Position numbers and translations under genes: made by a program | Assembly: GCA_018262195.1 (NCBI GenBank) | Contig: JAGTRS010000001.1 | Coordinates: forward strand, 62,001 to 126,000 | DNA: 64,000 bases | DNA from: Pseudomonadota bacterium | GTDB taxonomy: Bacteria > Pseudomonadota > Gammaproteobacteria > Burkholderiales > Rhodocyclaceae | Reading direction: 5' to 3' | The notes under the pieces: generated by a model | What the model saw: the letters and a program-made list of their open reading frames with translations, nothing else | Databases searched by the model: none | Told to the model about the DNA's origin: nothing | Shown: in pieces, positions 1 through 10,130 of the stretch | How positions within the stretch are numbered: the first letter of the stretch is position 1 | How the letters are laid out: each line of letters opens with the position of its first letter

Positions 1-925
1 CCATCGGCAGCGGCAGGCCACGCACCGTCGCCTTCAGGGCCACCTGCACCTTGACCGGCTGGCCGAGCGGCAGCGTCAGGCCGGCGCCCGTCGCGTGGTT
101 CTCGAACATCAGCGGCAAGGCCTGCTCGCGCAGCCGGCGACTGGCGCCGATGTAGGTCAACGACACTGAACGCTCGCCGACCGCCACCGTCGCCGTCGCC
201 ACCTGGTCGAGCGGCAGGGCCTCGTAGGCGCTGGCCTCGATGTGCAGGCTGTCTGGGTCGATGACCTCGAAGATCAGTTCCTTCGGTTCGACGACCTGGC
301 CGACCACGGCATTGCTTGCCGCCAGCACGCCGGAGACCGGCGCGACCAGCGCCTCGCGCCCGGACAGGCCGGCACCGACCGCGGCGATCCGCCCCTTCAG
401 GCTGGCGACTTCGCTCTCGGCTGCCTCGATGTCCTTTTTCGGCACCGTATCGGCCAGCTCGTGCAGGCGGTTCAGCCGCTTTTCGGCCAAGCCCTGACTG
501 GCTTTCAGTTCGGCGAGCAGCGCCGACTGGTTGGAACGCTCGATGGCGCCGGACGACGGCACGACCCAGGCCAGCACCTCGCCCTTCTTCACCTTGCTGC
601 CGGCAGCCGGCAGGCCGTGCGGCCCGGCCGTCTCGATGCGGCCGGGAATCATCGCCTGGACACGCCCGCCCAAATGCGGGTCCATGATCACCCGACCGGC
701 CAGTTCCAGGGTTTTCGGCACGTCGGCCTCAACCGTCTTGACGGTCAACACGCCCATGCCGCGCTGCGCCGACTTGGGCAGAAAAACGCTGCCATCGGGC
801 AGGCGTTGCGGCGTATTGCCGGGCGCCACCAGCGGCTTCTTCTCGTCGTGATCGTGGCCTTCGTGGGCGGCCAGCGGCAGACTCAGGCTGACCAGCGCCA
901 GGCTCAACAGACAAAGTCGCTTCAT
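1..925 (-). CDS. Efflux RND transporter periplasmic adaptor subunit (HlyD/CzcB-like), C-terminus beyond window edge
   Basis: Minus-strand translation MKRLCLLSLALVSLSLPLAAHEGHDHDEKK... followed by barrel-sandwich/coiled-coil adaptor-like sequence (GRVIMDPHLGGRVQAMIPGRIE, VVEPKELIFEVIDPDSLHIEA); TolC gene downstream of it in the same operon order. Confidence 0.85.
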   Translation of the reverse strand, partial: MKRLCLLSLALVSLSLPLAAHEGHDHDEKKPLVAPGNTPQRLPDGSVFLPKSAQRGMGVLTVKTVEADVPKTLELAGRVIMDPHLGGRVQAMIPGRIETAGPHGLPAAGSKVKKGEVLAWVVPSSGAIERSNQSALLAELKASQGLAEKRLNRLHELADTVPKKDIEAAESEVASLKGRIAAVGAGLSGREALVAPVSGVLAASNAVVGQVVEPKELIFEVIDPDSLHIEASAYEALPLDQVATATVAVGERSVSLTYIGASRRLREQALPLMFENHATGAGLTLPLGQPVKVQVALKATVRGLPLPM

Positions 926-1434
926 GCCTTGCCTCCTTTCCGTGCCCGACGCCAGATCAGCACCACCGCCAGCAGCCCGGGCAGCACAAGCCACCAGCCG
1001 GCCCGGCCCAGTCCGGCGCCTGTCGCCGCATCAGCCGACGGCGCCGTGACCATGAAATCGGATGCCAGCAAATCGCTCTCATCACCAGCAATCACTGTAA
1101 ACGCCAGCGGATAGGTGCCCGGCTGGCGCAGCGGTTTGAGCCAGTCGGCATCGGCAATCAGGTAGTCACCGCGTTCGGCGCGAAATACTGCCTTGGCTGG
1201 CTTGCCTTCGCTCTCGACCTCAAGCGTTGCAGCCAGCACCGGCGCATTGCTGTCAGCCCGATCGATGTAGAAAACAAAACCGTCGTCCTCCATCCGACCG
1301 ACTACCTCGAACAGCTCGCTCTCGGCGACGGCGACCGGAATCGGCGCCGGCCCTTCCGCCGCCTGCGCGCTCAGGCCGGCCGCAAATACCACGCCTGCGG
1401 TCAACCGGAAAAAATGCCCAAAATTGAAATTCAT
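922..1434 (-). CDS. Hypothetical secreted/membrane-anchored protein of metal efflux operon
   Basis: Signal peptide MNFNFGHFFRLTAGVVFAAGLSAQA, C-terminal TM plus RRARKGGKA; ATGA overlap with adaptor gene. Confidence 0.7.
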   Translation of the reverse strand: MNFNFGHFFRLTAGVVFAAGLSAQAAEGPAPIPVAVAESELFEVVGRMEDDGFVFYIDRADSNAPVLAATLEVESEGKPAKAVFRAERGDYLIADADWLKPLRQPGTYPLAFTVIAGDESDLLASDFMVTAPSADAATGAGLGRAGWWLVLPGLLAVVLIWRRARKGGKA

Positions 1435-1439
1435 CTCTC

Positions 1440-2648
1440 TCACTCCGGCAACAGGCCAAGACTCTGGCGCCACTGCGATATGCCCTGCGCCAGCGCAATG
1501 CGCGCCCGGCTCAAAGCGCGTTCGGCCTCGAAGGCTTCGCTGTCGATACGCAGGCGCGTCGGCAGGTCGCTCTCGCCAAGGCGGAAGGACTTTTCGTAAA
1601 AACCACGGTTTTCGCGCGCCAGCCGCGCCCGTTCTTCAGCGGCGGCCAGTTGCCGGCGTGCCGCGGCGAGCTGCAGGCCGATGGCGGCCCCTTCCCGCTC
1701 AAGGCGCTCGCGCTCGCGCTCGACAGCCAGGCTGGCTTCGATGGCTTCGGCGTTGGCCGTCGCCACGCGGGCGTCCTGGCGCGGCCCGGCAGCAAATGGA
1801 ATACGCAAGGCCAAGGCCCAGGTCTGTTCGTTCGGCTCGCCGCTGGCGGCCCGGTCACGCCGGGTGGACAGCGCCAGTTCAGGATTGGCGCGCCCCTGCA
1901 GGCGGGCCAGTTCGACATTGCGCCGTGCCACTTCCCCGCGCGCCTGCAATTCGCGCAGCAACGGATGCCCAGCTGCCGGCCCTTGCGGCTCGGGTTCGGA
2001 AACGACGCTGGCTGCGTCGGCCGTTTTGCCGCTCAAGCTTTCCAGCCGGTAGCGGGCATTGGCCAGCAGCGACTCGGCCTCGGCCTGCTGCCCCAGGGCT
2101 TGTGCCAGAGCTCCCTCGGCCTGGTTAAGATCGGCTTTTGACAGATCGCCGGCAGCAAAGCGGCGGGCCACGTCGTCGCGCAGTTGCCGGGCAGCTGCCA
2201 CACGCTCGCCGGCCAGTGCGGACTCGTTGCGGGCTCCTTGCCAGACCCACCAGGTTTCACGCAGTACCTGCGCCAATTGCAGGCGCAACGCATCGGCACG
2301 CCCGGCAAGGGCATCGGCCTCCGCCTCGGCCAGCGACCAGCTGCCGCTGCGCTCGCCCGGCAGCCAGAGCGGCAGGACCAGCCCGACTTCATCCTCCTGC
2401 GCACCCTGGCGCCGATTGAATCGGTCGCTCCGGATACCGAGTTCAAGGCTGGGCGGTGCTGCCGTCCAGGCGCCGGCGGCCTCGCGCTGGGCGGCGACGG
2501 CGCGCTGCCGCTCGCTCAAGGCAGCGGCGGCCGGCTGCCGCTGCCAGGCGTCGGCGAAGGCGCGGGCGAGCGGCGTTTCGCCGTGGGCCGCAGTGGCCAG
2601 GCTCAGGGTAAACAGAATGCATTGCGCGAGGCCGAAAACGGTTCGCAT
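1440..2648 (-). CDS. TolC family outer membrane efflux protein (CzcC-like)
   Basis: 402 aa with signal peptide and alpha-helical repeats typical of TolC/CzcC; operon with HlyD adaptor. Confidence 0.85.
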   Translation of the reverse strand: MRTVFGLAQCILFTLSLATAAHGETPLARAFADAWQRQPAAAALSERQRAVAAQREAAGAWTAAPPSLELGIRSDRFNRRQGAQEDEVGLVLPLWLPGERSGSWSLAEAEADALAGRADALRLQLAQVLRETWWVWQGARNESALAGERVAAARQLRDDVARRFAAGDLSKADLNQAEGALAQALGQQAEAESLLANARYRLESLSGKTADAASVVSEPEPQGPAAGHPLLRELQARGEVARRNVELARLQGRANPELALSTRRDRAASGEPNEQTWALALRIPFAAGPRQDARVATANAEAIEASLAVERERERLEREGAAIGLQLAAARRQLAAAEERARLARENRGFYEKSFRLGESDLPTRLRIDSEAFEAERALSRARIALAQGISQWRQSLGLLPE

Positions 2649-2752
2649 GGGATTTCCTCCGGTTGCTGAATGACATCAACCGGCGGCGTGCCGCACCGGC
2701 CCACCAATGGGGCCTTCAGGGAAAGATCAGGGACGAGGCAAGCCGCCGCGAA

Positions 2753-3151
2753 TCAGGCGGCAGCTCTGGGAGGGCGTTCGAGCCCTTCGGCTATATGCGA
2801 GGAAAATGGCCATAGTTGGCCATCGAGCACCACGCTTCCTGCATCCGGCACAGGCAGTTGCAGACCGGATGACAGGCCACCCGGCATGTGTCCCAGCACG
2901 TGCCCGGGACAACAATGATGCTGCAGGTCGTTACAGGGCCCCGAATCGTGATCGAGGCAGCCGTCGCAGGCAGCCATGTCGTAATCATGCATGTCGGCCA
3001 TGGCCGCATGGTCATGATGGTCATCGTGCGTCATCGCTGCCTGTGCCGGCGCGGGCATGCCCTCCAGCGCTTCCCAGCCGAACGACGGCGAGAAGACGGT
3101 GGCCAGCATGACCAGCAACAGGTATCGGGAAATGGCGCGGGCGAATCGCAT
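2753..3151 (-). CDS. Small secreted His/Cys/Asp-rich putative metal-binding protein (CopL-like)
   Basis: Signal peptide then HDDHHDHAAMADMHDYDMAACDGCLDHDSGPCNDLQHHCCPGH; next to TolC/HlyD genes. Confidence 0.65.
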   Translation of the reverse strand: MRFARAISRYLLLVMLATVFSPSFGWEALEGMPAPAQAAMTHDDHHDHAAMADMHDYDMAACDGCLDHDSGPCNDLQHHCCPGHVLGHMPGGLSSGLQLPVPDAGSVVLDGQLWPFSSHIAEGLERPPRAAA

Positions 3152-3205
3152 GGCGATGACTATAACGGAAGGCTCAGCGATTTGAAAACGGGACAGATCA
3201 AAAGT

Positions 3206-4051
3206 TCAGACCGCGACCAGCGTCTGGCGGCCATACCATTCCTCGCCGGCCGGCAGGGTGACCGGACGGGTCGCCGCTGCCTCGATGCAAAGCATGTGGC
3301 GCCAGCCGTCAGCCGGCATGTCCTTCAATTCGGCACAGCGATCAACCCATGGGTTCCAGACCACGACATCAGGAAAACCCTGTGCCTGAATACCCACGCT
3401 CAGGTTACCGGCTTTCAGATGCTGTGGCCTCCGGACGTCGTGATAGGCACGATCGACTTCCTTGTCGATGATCAATTCGGTGCCGGTTTCGCGGACAACG
3501 CGATTGCCATTCACCGCATCCTGATAATCATGGCCGTGCAATCCTTCTATGGTGACATCCTCGACCTGCACAACACGCAGATAAGAATGCAGCGCAGCAG
3601 TAAAGTCGAATGGCGTACCGCCGGTGTTGGTCACCGCCAATTCCAGATCGATGCGATCCGCCTCAAGCATGACCGTCAATTCAGCCTGAAAGGAATGCGG
3701 CCAGAGACTGCGTGTCGCGTCATCGTCGGCACATTCCAGTGTCACCAGGGCGTAGTCGTCCCCCGAACGCCGGGTGCTGACCGACCACGGGCGGGTGCGG
3801 ACAAAACCATGCTTGGGCAAATCGCCAAGGCTGGAAAACTGCGGAAAACAAACCGGAACACCGCCACGAATGGCAACACTGCCATCGAACACTGCCTTGT
3901 CGGAAAGGAACAGGTGCTCACGGCCGTCGGAGGTCACCCAGGACAGGAGCTGCGCCCCCAATTTGCTGACAATGGCACTGACGCCACGCGGTCCGTTCAG
4001 GCGCAGCGCTTCGATGCCGTGGAATTCGATATCTTCAATGGAGGGTTTCAT
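3206..4051 (-). CDS. D-hexose-6-phosphate mutarotase (YeaD-like aldose 1-epimerase)
   Basis: 281 aa; RGGVPVCFPQFSSLGDLPKHGFVRTRPW and WNPWVDRCAELKDMPADGWRHMLCIEAA motifs. Confidence 0.9.
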   Translation of the reverse strand: MKPSIEDIEFHGIEALRLNGPRGVSAIVSKLGAQLLSWVTSDGREHLFLSDKAVFDGSVAIRGGVPVCFPQFSSLGDLPKHGFVRTRPWSVSTRRSGDDYALVTLECADDDATRSLWPHSFQAELTVMLEADRIDLELAVTNTGGTPFDFTAALHSYLRVVQVEDVTIEGLHGHDYQDAVNGNRVVRETGTELIIDKEVDRAYHDVRRPQHLKAGNLSVGIQAQGFPDVVVWNPWVDRCAELKDMPADGWRHMLCIEAAATRPVTLPAGEEWYGRQTLVAV

Positions 4052-4376
4052 GGGAATTTGGTATCACGTAAAGGTGGGGACGGACATGCAGAATTTCGAC
4101 CTCATGCCCGAGCAGGGTAACGCTGCCGGAGCAACGGTTGTCGCCCGTATCGCTGTATTCGAAAGTAAAGACACGACGCAACTTGAGAAGACCATCGTCA
4201 TCACGCACCAGTCGCAAGCCAGTTCCAACAACGGTTTCATCAAGAAACTGAAGGCCCTCTTCGCGACAGGCATCACGGGCGGCACGAACACCGATCTCCC
4301 GTGCTTTCAGGCTATCGAACCAGAACCAGACGACCAATGCCGTCAGGCAGAGAAACAGTAATTCATACAGATTCAT
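4035..4376 (-). CDS. DUF3301 domain-containing protein
   Basis: MNLYELLFLCLTALVVWFWFDSLKAREIGVRAARDACREEGLQFLDETV... typical DUF3301 architecture. Confidence 0.8.
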   Translation of the reverse strand: MNLYELLFLCLTALVVWFWFDSLKAREIGVRAARDACREEGLQFLDETVVGTGLRLVRDDDGLLKLRRVFTFEYSDTGDNRCSGSVTLLGHEVEILHVRPHLYVIPNSHETLH

Positions 4377-4464
4377 CGACCAAGTATACGTAAAGAGGAA
4401 ATACACCACAGAAAATTAAGCAAAATTACCGGATAATTCGCATGTCAAATTTTATCCAGCGACC

Positions 4465-5991
4465 ATGGACTCCCCCCTGCAACTTTTTCGCGAACTGCTT
4501 CCGTTCGGCCAGTTGAGTGCTGACCAGAAAAGTGCTGCCGCAGTTCGTGGATTGCTGGATACGGTCGCCGGCCTGTCGCCCCAGGAATCTGTGGCCAAAC
4601 TGGCGAGCAGCGTGTTGCCCAGCGTCAATCAGCAAAGCAATTTGCACATGCGCTTCAAGCTGCTGGAAGACATCCGCCATGAAACGGAGCAGGCGCTGCC
4701 CACGATGGAGGCAAGCATTGCCCAGGCCGTTTTGCCGCTACCGCTTGATGCGACAACCGCTGCGCTGCATGCTGACAACCTGTTGAAGGGCCTGGCCATT
4801 TCCTACGCCGGTATCGCCCGCAGCATCAACAAAAGCCAGCTGAACGATGCCCTGAGCCATCTTTACCATCGCAGCGTCCAGCGGGCGATGGCCATGATTG
4901 CCCGCCGCCAGTTGCTTGCTTATCGTGCCTACGCAACGCCGTCCGCCACCTCCTGGCAGACCCTGCACGAACTTTACCAGATGGTTCGCGGCCCCCAGAC
5001 CAAGCCGCTCAATGGCGAAACTGCCCCCATCGAGCACGAATATCTCGGGGCGCTGCTATTTGCCTATCTTGAGCCCAGCAAGTTCCCCCGGGCCGAGCTC
5101 GAGACGATCAATATCTGTTCGCGGCAATTGGCCGCCTATGCAACCGTGGGCGAGGTTCCGCCCGAGATCGGTTCCAGCAAAACAACGGACTCCTGCTTCC
5201 TGGTCAAGCCGGACGAAGGCACGCCTGGATACCCGCTGACACGCCTGCCCTCGAGCACATCCGTTTTCGGCAGCCTGCTGATCGACTGCACTCAGGTGCT
5301 CGCCGCGCTAGATCGCAACATTACCCGTCGCCCGGGAAAGACGGTTGAACCCGATCTCGATGCGACCCCCGCCATGCTGCAATGCCTGCGCGTCGCCATT
5401 GGCGGCAAGAGTGCCCGACGTTTCAGCCGGACCCGCTTCCGCCCCCGTGGCGACGTGGTTTCCGGCTTCGATCAGGTGATCAGCTTTCTTGACGGCAACA
5501 CGTTTTCCCGTCGTTCGGTCGATGCCTCCAGCCGTTACGACGGCCGAGGCTTTTCATCCAGCGAATGGGCCCTGATCGATGAAAGCCCGGACGGCTTTCT
5601 CTTGCGCTTCATCAAGGGAGACAAGCGCAACATGGGTTCCGGCGACATCGTGGCACTGCAGCCGCGCGAATCAAGCAAGATCCACGTCTGCCTGGTCCGC
5701 CGAATCTCTTCCTCCCAGGTTCGCCTTGAAGTAGGCCTGCAACTGATGTCGCCGCAAGTCAGCGTGGTCGATATCGTTGCCGAAGAGCAACCCGAACAAC
5801 GCGCGATCTTTCTTCACAGCCTGCCAGCCTATGGCAAGTTCTCCGGCCTGATTGCCGCCCCCGGCACCTACCGCCAGGGCCAGAAAATCATGATCAAGTT
5901 GCCGGGGCGTTCGCTGCACCGACAAATCGGGACATGCATGGAAGCCAACGAAGGGCTAGAATTCTTCGCCCTAGACCTGCTTCCGGACTAA
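4465..5991 (+). CDS. Hypothetical protein, 508 aa, C-terminal part PilZ-like
   Basis: Full-length ORF immediately upstream of rlmJ; weak beta-barrel-like C-terminus. Confidence 0.6.
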   Translation: MDSPLQLFRELLPFGQLSADQKSAAAVRGLLDTVAGLSPQESVAKLASSVLPSVNQQSNLHMRFKLLEDIRHETEQALPTMEASIAQAVLPLPLDATTAALHADNLLKGLAISYAGIARSINKSQLNDALSHLYHRSVQRAMAMIARRQLLAYRAYATPSATSWQTLHELYQMVRGPQTKPLNGETAPIEHEYLGALLFAYLEPSKFPRAELETINICSRQLAAYATVGEVPPEIGSSKTTDSCFLVKPDEGTPGYPLTRLPSSTSVFGSLLIDCTQVLAALDRNITRRPGKTVEPDLDATPAMLQCLRVAIGGKSARRFSRTRFRPRGDVVSGFDQVISFLDGNTFSRRSVDASSRYDGRGFSSSEWALIDESPDGFLLRFIKGDKRNMGSGDIVALQPRESSKIHVCLVRRISSSQVRLEVGLQLMSPQVSVVDIVAEEQPEQRAIFLHSLPAYGKFSGLIAAPGTYRQGQKIMIKLPGRSLHRQIGTCMEANEGLEFFALDLLPD

Positions 5992-6000
5992 CCCCACTTA

Positions 6001-6846
6001 ATGCTCAGCTACCGCCACGCCTTCCACGCCGGCAACCACGCCGACGTGCTGAAACACATCATCCTGCTCCAGATCGCTGAATACATGGCCGAAAAGCCAG
6101 CGCCGTTCTGGATCATCGACACCCATGCAGGTGCCGGGCGTTACGCGCTGGAATCAGCCCATGCCAGCAAGCTGGCCGAGTACAAGGACGGCATCGGCCG
6201 CCTGTGGGAAGCCAAGGGACTGCCGCCCGCGGCAAAAGACTATGTGGAGATGGTTCGTCAGCTCAACCCTGATGGCAAGCTGAAGCATTACCCAGGATCG
6301 CCCTGGCTGGCCCGCCAGATGTTGCGTGATAGCGACCGGCTACGTTTGTACGAAATGCACACCACCGACGCCAAGTTGCTGCTCGAATGTTTCAAGGGAA
6401 CCGGCCGCGAAGTGGCGATCACCGATGGCGACGGCTTCATTGGCCTGAAGGCCATCCTGCCGCCACCGCCGCGCCGGGCGCTGGTCCTGATCGATCCTTC
6501 GTATGAAACCAAAAGCGACTACACGGGCGTCGTCAAGGCCCTGCAGGAGGCGCTGAAGCGCTTCCCGACCGGCACCTACGCGCTGTGGTATCCGATGCTC
6601 TCCAAGCTCGAATCCCGGCAGCTGCCGGACAAGCTGAAGCGACTGGGTGCTGCCAACTGGCTGCACGCGACGCTGGAGGTCAAGGCACCGGCGCGCGACG
6701 GTTTCGGCATGAACGGCAGTGGCATGTTCATCATCAATCCGCCGTGGACGCTGGAAAAGAAACTGCACGAAACGCTGCCCAAGCTGACCGAACTGCTCGC
6801 TCAGGGCGATGGGGCGAAGTACACGCTGGAAAGCGAAACGACCTGA
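6001..6846 (+). CDS. rlmJ: 23S rRNA (adenine(2030)-N(6))-methyltransferase RlmJ
   Basis: MLSYRHAFHAGNHADVLKH, IDTHAGAGRY, LIDPSYE motifs. Confidence 0.95.
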   Translation: MLSYRHAFHAGNHADVLKHIILLQIAEYMAEKPAPFWIIDTHAGAGRYALESAHASKLAEYKDGIGRLWEAKGLPPAAKDYVEMVRQLNPDGKLKHYPGSPWLARQMLRDSDRLRLYEMHTTDAKLLLECFKGTGREVAITDGDGFIGLKAILPPPPRRALVLIDPSYETKSDYTGVVKALQEALKRFPTGTYALWYPMLSKLESRQLPDKLKRLGAANWLHATLEVKAPARDGFGMNGSGMFIINPPWTLEKKLHETLPKLTELLAQGDGAKYTLESETT

Positions 6847-6885
6847 ACCTGCCCGCTGCTCGCGGCGGGTATGAAAATCAGGGAA

Positions 6886-7242
6886 TCAACCCAGCTCGGT
6901 GTATTTGGCCCGCGAACCATAAGCCTTGTCCACCGGGTATTTCACCGCATTCTTGGCCAGTTTGGCGTGGGCGGCTTCTACAAGGTCGATGCCCGTCGTA
7001 TCGGCGATCAACAGCAGGTAGAGCAGGATATCGGCGCATTCGTCGCGCAGGGCCTCGGCCGCCTTCGGATCAGCCGGCAGCGCGTCGATTTCGGCATCCG
7101 TTTTCCACTGCGTCAGTTCAAGCAGCTCCGCTGCTTCGAGATTGAGCGATGTAATCAGGTTACGCAGCGAATGGAACTGTCGCCAGTCACGCGCATCGCG
7201 GAATGCCAGCAAGTCTGCGGTCAACGCTGATAAATCGCTCAT
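6886..7242 (-). CDS. MazG-like nucleotide pyrophosphohydrolase
   Basis: MSDLSALTADLLAFRDARDWRQFHSLRNLITSLNLEAAELLELTQW...DECADILLYLLLIAD. Confidence 0.9.
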   Translation of the reverse strand: MSDLSALTADLLAFRDARDWRQFHSLRNLITSLNLEAAELLELTQWKTDAEIDALPADPKAAEALRDECADILLYLLLIADTTGIDLVEAAHAKLAKNAVKYPVDKAYGSRAKYTELG

Positions 7243-7327
7243 TTTTTCAACCTGTCTGTCGTAATGGCCGGATGATGCCACAGGACAAGGCCGTTAGAAT
7301 GGCTGCTCTCTCAGCCCATTGCCCACG

Positions 7328-8560
7328 ATGAAATTTCCATCACTGAACACCCAGATCCTGATCGGCTGCCTGCTCGGCGTGGCGGGCGGCAGCTGGCTGG
7401 GCGGGAGCGGCGCAGCGGCCGCCCCCGATGCGCTCTACGGCGCCAAGATCGTCGGCAACCTCTTTCTCGATCTGCTGCGCATGGTGCTGGTGCCACTGGT
7501 CTTCTCGTCCATCGTCGTCGGCGTCGCCAACCTGCGCGCCCACGATCAGATGCACCGGGTATGGACGACCACGCTGGCCTTCTTTTTCGGCACCATGGGA
7601 CTGGCCATCGTCATCGGTTTCGGCGCTTCCCACATTTTCCGCCCCGGCGAGGGGCTACATCTGGAGATGTTTGCCGAGGCAACGCGCAACTATCAGGCAC
7701 GCCAGATGCCGCTGCCCGACTACATTGCGCAATTCCTGCGCGGCCTCTTCCAGAACCCGTTCAAGGCACTGGCCCAGGGCGAGATTCTCGCCATCGTGAT
7801 GATCGCCCTCTTCCTTGGCATCGCGCTGGTCGTCGGCGGCGAGCGCTACCGCAACATTCGGCTGCTGATCGGCGAGCTGCAGGAACTCTGCCTGATGATT
7901 GTCGGCTGGATCATGCGCCTCGCCCCGCTCGGCCTCGCCGCCCTGCTGCTGCAACTGGTGGCGACGCAGAACAGCGCCCTGCTCGCCAGCCTCGGCCATT
8001 TCATCACGGTGGTCGTCGGCTCGACGCTCTTCCATGGCGTCATCGTGCTGCCGCTGATCCTCTGGCTATTCACCAGGGTTTCGCCCATCGCCTTTTTCAA
8101 GGGTTCGCGCGAGGCGCTGATTACCGCCTTCGTGACAAGTTCGAGTGCGGCAACGCTGCCGATCACCCTACGCTGCACCGAGCAGCACCTGCACGTAAAG
8201 AAAGATATCGCCAGCTTCGTCGTTCCGCTCGGTGCCACGGTAAACATGGACGGCACTGCACTCTACGAGGCAGCCGCTGCGCTGTTCGTTGCAAGATTGG
8301 CCGGTATCGAGCTCGACATAGCCAGCCAGATGATCATCTTTTTTGTCGCCATGCTCGGCGCCATCGGTGCCCCGGGCATACCCAGCGTCGGCATGCTGTC
8401 GATGGTGCTGGTCCTCGAATCGGTGGGTTTGCCGACCGAGGCCATCGCCATCCTGTTGCCCATCGACCGCCTCCTCGACACTGTGCGCACCGCCGTCAAT
8501 GTCGAGGGCGACATGATCGGCAGCATGATTGTCCAGAAGATTGCCGGCGAAAAGTCCTAA
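7328..8560 (+). CDS. Dicarboxylate/amino acid:cation symporter (DAACS family)
   Basis: TSSSAATLPITL, PLGATVNMDGTALYEA, GAPGIPSVGMLSMVLVLESVGLP, DRLLDTVRTAVNVEGD. Confidence 0.93.
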   Translation: MKFPSLNTQILIGCLLGVAGGSWLGGSGAAAAPDALYGAKIVGNLFLDLLRMVLVPLVFSSIVVGVANLRAHDQMHRVWTTTLAFFFGTMGLAIVIGFGASHIFRPGEGLHLEMFAEATRNYQARQMPLPDYIAQFLRGLFQNPFKALAQGEILAIVMIALFLGIALVVGGERYRNIRLLIGELQELCLMIVGWIMRLAPLGLAALLLQLVATQNSALLASLGHFITVVVGSTLFHGVIVLPLILWLFTRVSPIAFFKGSREALITAFVTSSSAATLPITLRCTEQHLHVKKDIASFVVPLGATVNMDGTALYEAAAALFVARLAGIELDIASQMIIFFVAMLGAIGAPGIPSVGMLSMVLVLESVGLPTEAIAILLPIDRLLDTVRTAVNVEGDMIGSMIVQKIAGEKS

Positions 8561-8949
8561 CGGCGCAAGCGAGTGAAAAGGCAGTGGAACAAGGCGGGGG
8601 CAATGGCGACCCAGGCCAGCAGCAGAACCCAGAGCCGGCCGGCGGCCAAATTGTAGTTGGCCAGCAATTCCGCCCACGGGTGGCCTGCAACGTAGTGGAA
8701 AAACAGGAATTCAAAAGCGACGGTCATCGCCACCCAGAGAAAGCCGGCCAGCCAGGCGGCTGCCGTACTGGCAAATGGCCACCGCCAGTTGAAGGCGGCG
8801 ATCACCATGCCAAGCAGCGTCATGCCGTAAAGCGTCGACAACTGCTGGGCGAACAAGGGATCCAGATCACGCCCGTAGCCGACATCCCGGGCAACGCCGT
8901 TAAGTACGGAAACGACCAGCATGGCCAGCCAGGCGAGGACGAGGCGCAT
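8557..8949 (-). CDS. Hypothetical integral membrane protein
   Basis: 130 aa, multiple hydrophobic helices. Confidence 0.6.
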   Translation of the reverse strand: MRLVLAWLAMLVVSVLNGVARDVGYGRDLDPLFAQQLSTLYGMTLLGMVIAAFNWRWPFASTAAAWLAGFLWVAMTVAFEFLFFHYVAGHPWAELLANYNLAAGRLWVLLLAWVAIAPALFHCLFTRLRR

Positions 8950-9034
8950 CAGATTTCCTGAGTAATGCTCTGGTCGATCACGCCAACGGTCAACGCGAAA
9001 AAACGCCCAACATCAAAATATTTCCCGGCACGGC

Positions 9035-9472
9035 TCATGGCTTGTCGGGCACCTCGATGCCCTGCCGGCGCAGCCAGTTCTTGTCCAGCTCCCAGCGCAC
9101 ATCGCTGATGCCCGGCTGGGCGAGAACGATATCCTTGGCCTCGTCCTGCACCTGTCCGAGCAAGCGCTCGACGGCGATGAAGGCGGGGTTGTTGGCATCC
9201 TTGACGTTGATTTCCGGGTAGAGCACGCCGAGCATCCGGAAGGCCGGCGAATCGAAATTGCGCGGCGTGGACATGACCGCCGTCTTGCCCTCGACGCGAA
9301 TGACGCGGAACTGGTAGGGGTAGTCCTTCAGTTTCTGGCTGGCCTGCTTGCTCAGGACGTCGTTCAGTTCCCGCGTCTTCGGGTCCGGTCGCTGGATGGC
9401 CCAGTCGATGGTAAATAACAGGGCGACGACGATCAACGCCCATTGCCAGAACTTGATTTGCCGAAAATTCAT
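9035..9472 (-). CDS. Hypothetical protein with N-terminal TM helix
   Basis: [26 protein letters not shown]... 145 aa. Confidence 0.6.
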   Translation of the reverse strand: MNFRQIKFWQWALIVVALLFTIDWAIQRPDPKTRELNDVLSKQASQKLKDYPYQFRVIRVEGKTAVMSTPRNFDSPAFRMLGVLYPEINVKDANNPAFIAVERLLGQVQDEAKDIVLAQPGISDVRWELDKNWLRRQGIEVPDKP

Positions 9473-9595
9473 CTTGATGCGCTCCATGCTGCCAATTTGC
9501 TACGCTTGCTACCCCCAGCCGGCTCTCAGCGTAACATTAGCGCCTTTACTATGCCCCCGAAAAATCGGCTAATTCTGAAAACCCAAGGAGACGCG

Positions 9596-10117
9596 ATGCC
9601 TCTGTTCAAGCTCGGCGACAAACAACCGCAACTCGGCGACGAGGCCTGGGTCGCGCCCAACGCTACCGTGATCGGCGACGTGCGCCTCGGCAAGAATGCC
9701 TCGATCTGGTGGAACGCCACGCTGCGCGGCGACAACGACCCGATCCACATTGGCGACAACACCAACATCCAGGATGGCTCGGTGCTGCACACCGATGAAG
9801 GCGTGCCGATGCATATCGGCAACGACGTCACCGTCGGCCATCTGGTCATGCTGCACGGCTGCACGGTTGGCGACGGCAGCCTGATCGGCATCGGCTCGGT
9901 GATCCTCAACCGCGCCGTGATCGGCAAGGGCTGCATCGTCGGTGCCAATACGCTGATCCCCGAAGGCAAGGTCTTCCCCGATCGTTCGCTGATCGTCGGT
10001 TCACCGGGCAAGGTGGTGCGTGAATTGAGCGAGGAGGATGTCGCCAAGCTGAAAAAATCGGCCGAGCATTATGTCGACAACGCCCGCCGTTACCGCGACA
10101 CCCTGTCACCCCTCTAA
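9596..10117 (+). CDS. Gamma carbonic anhydrase family protein (left-handed beta-helix)
   Basis: Hexapeptide repeats, [47 protein letters not shown]. Confidence 0.93.
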   Translation: MPLFKLGDKQPQLGDEAWVAPNATVIGDVRLGKNASIWWNATLRGDNDPIHIGDNTNIQDGSVLHTDEGVPMHIGNDVTVGHLVMLHGCTVGDGSLIGIGSVILNRAVIGKGCIVGANTLIPEGKVFPDRSLIVGSPGKVVRELSEEDVAKLKKSAEHYVDNARRYRDTLSPL

Positions 10118-10130
10118 GTCGCCACTGTTG

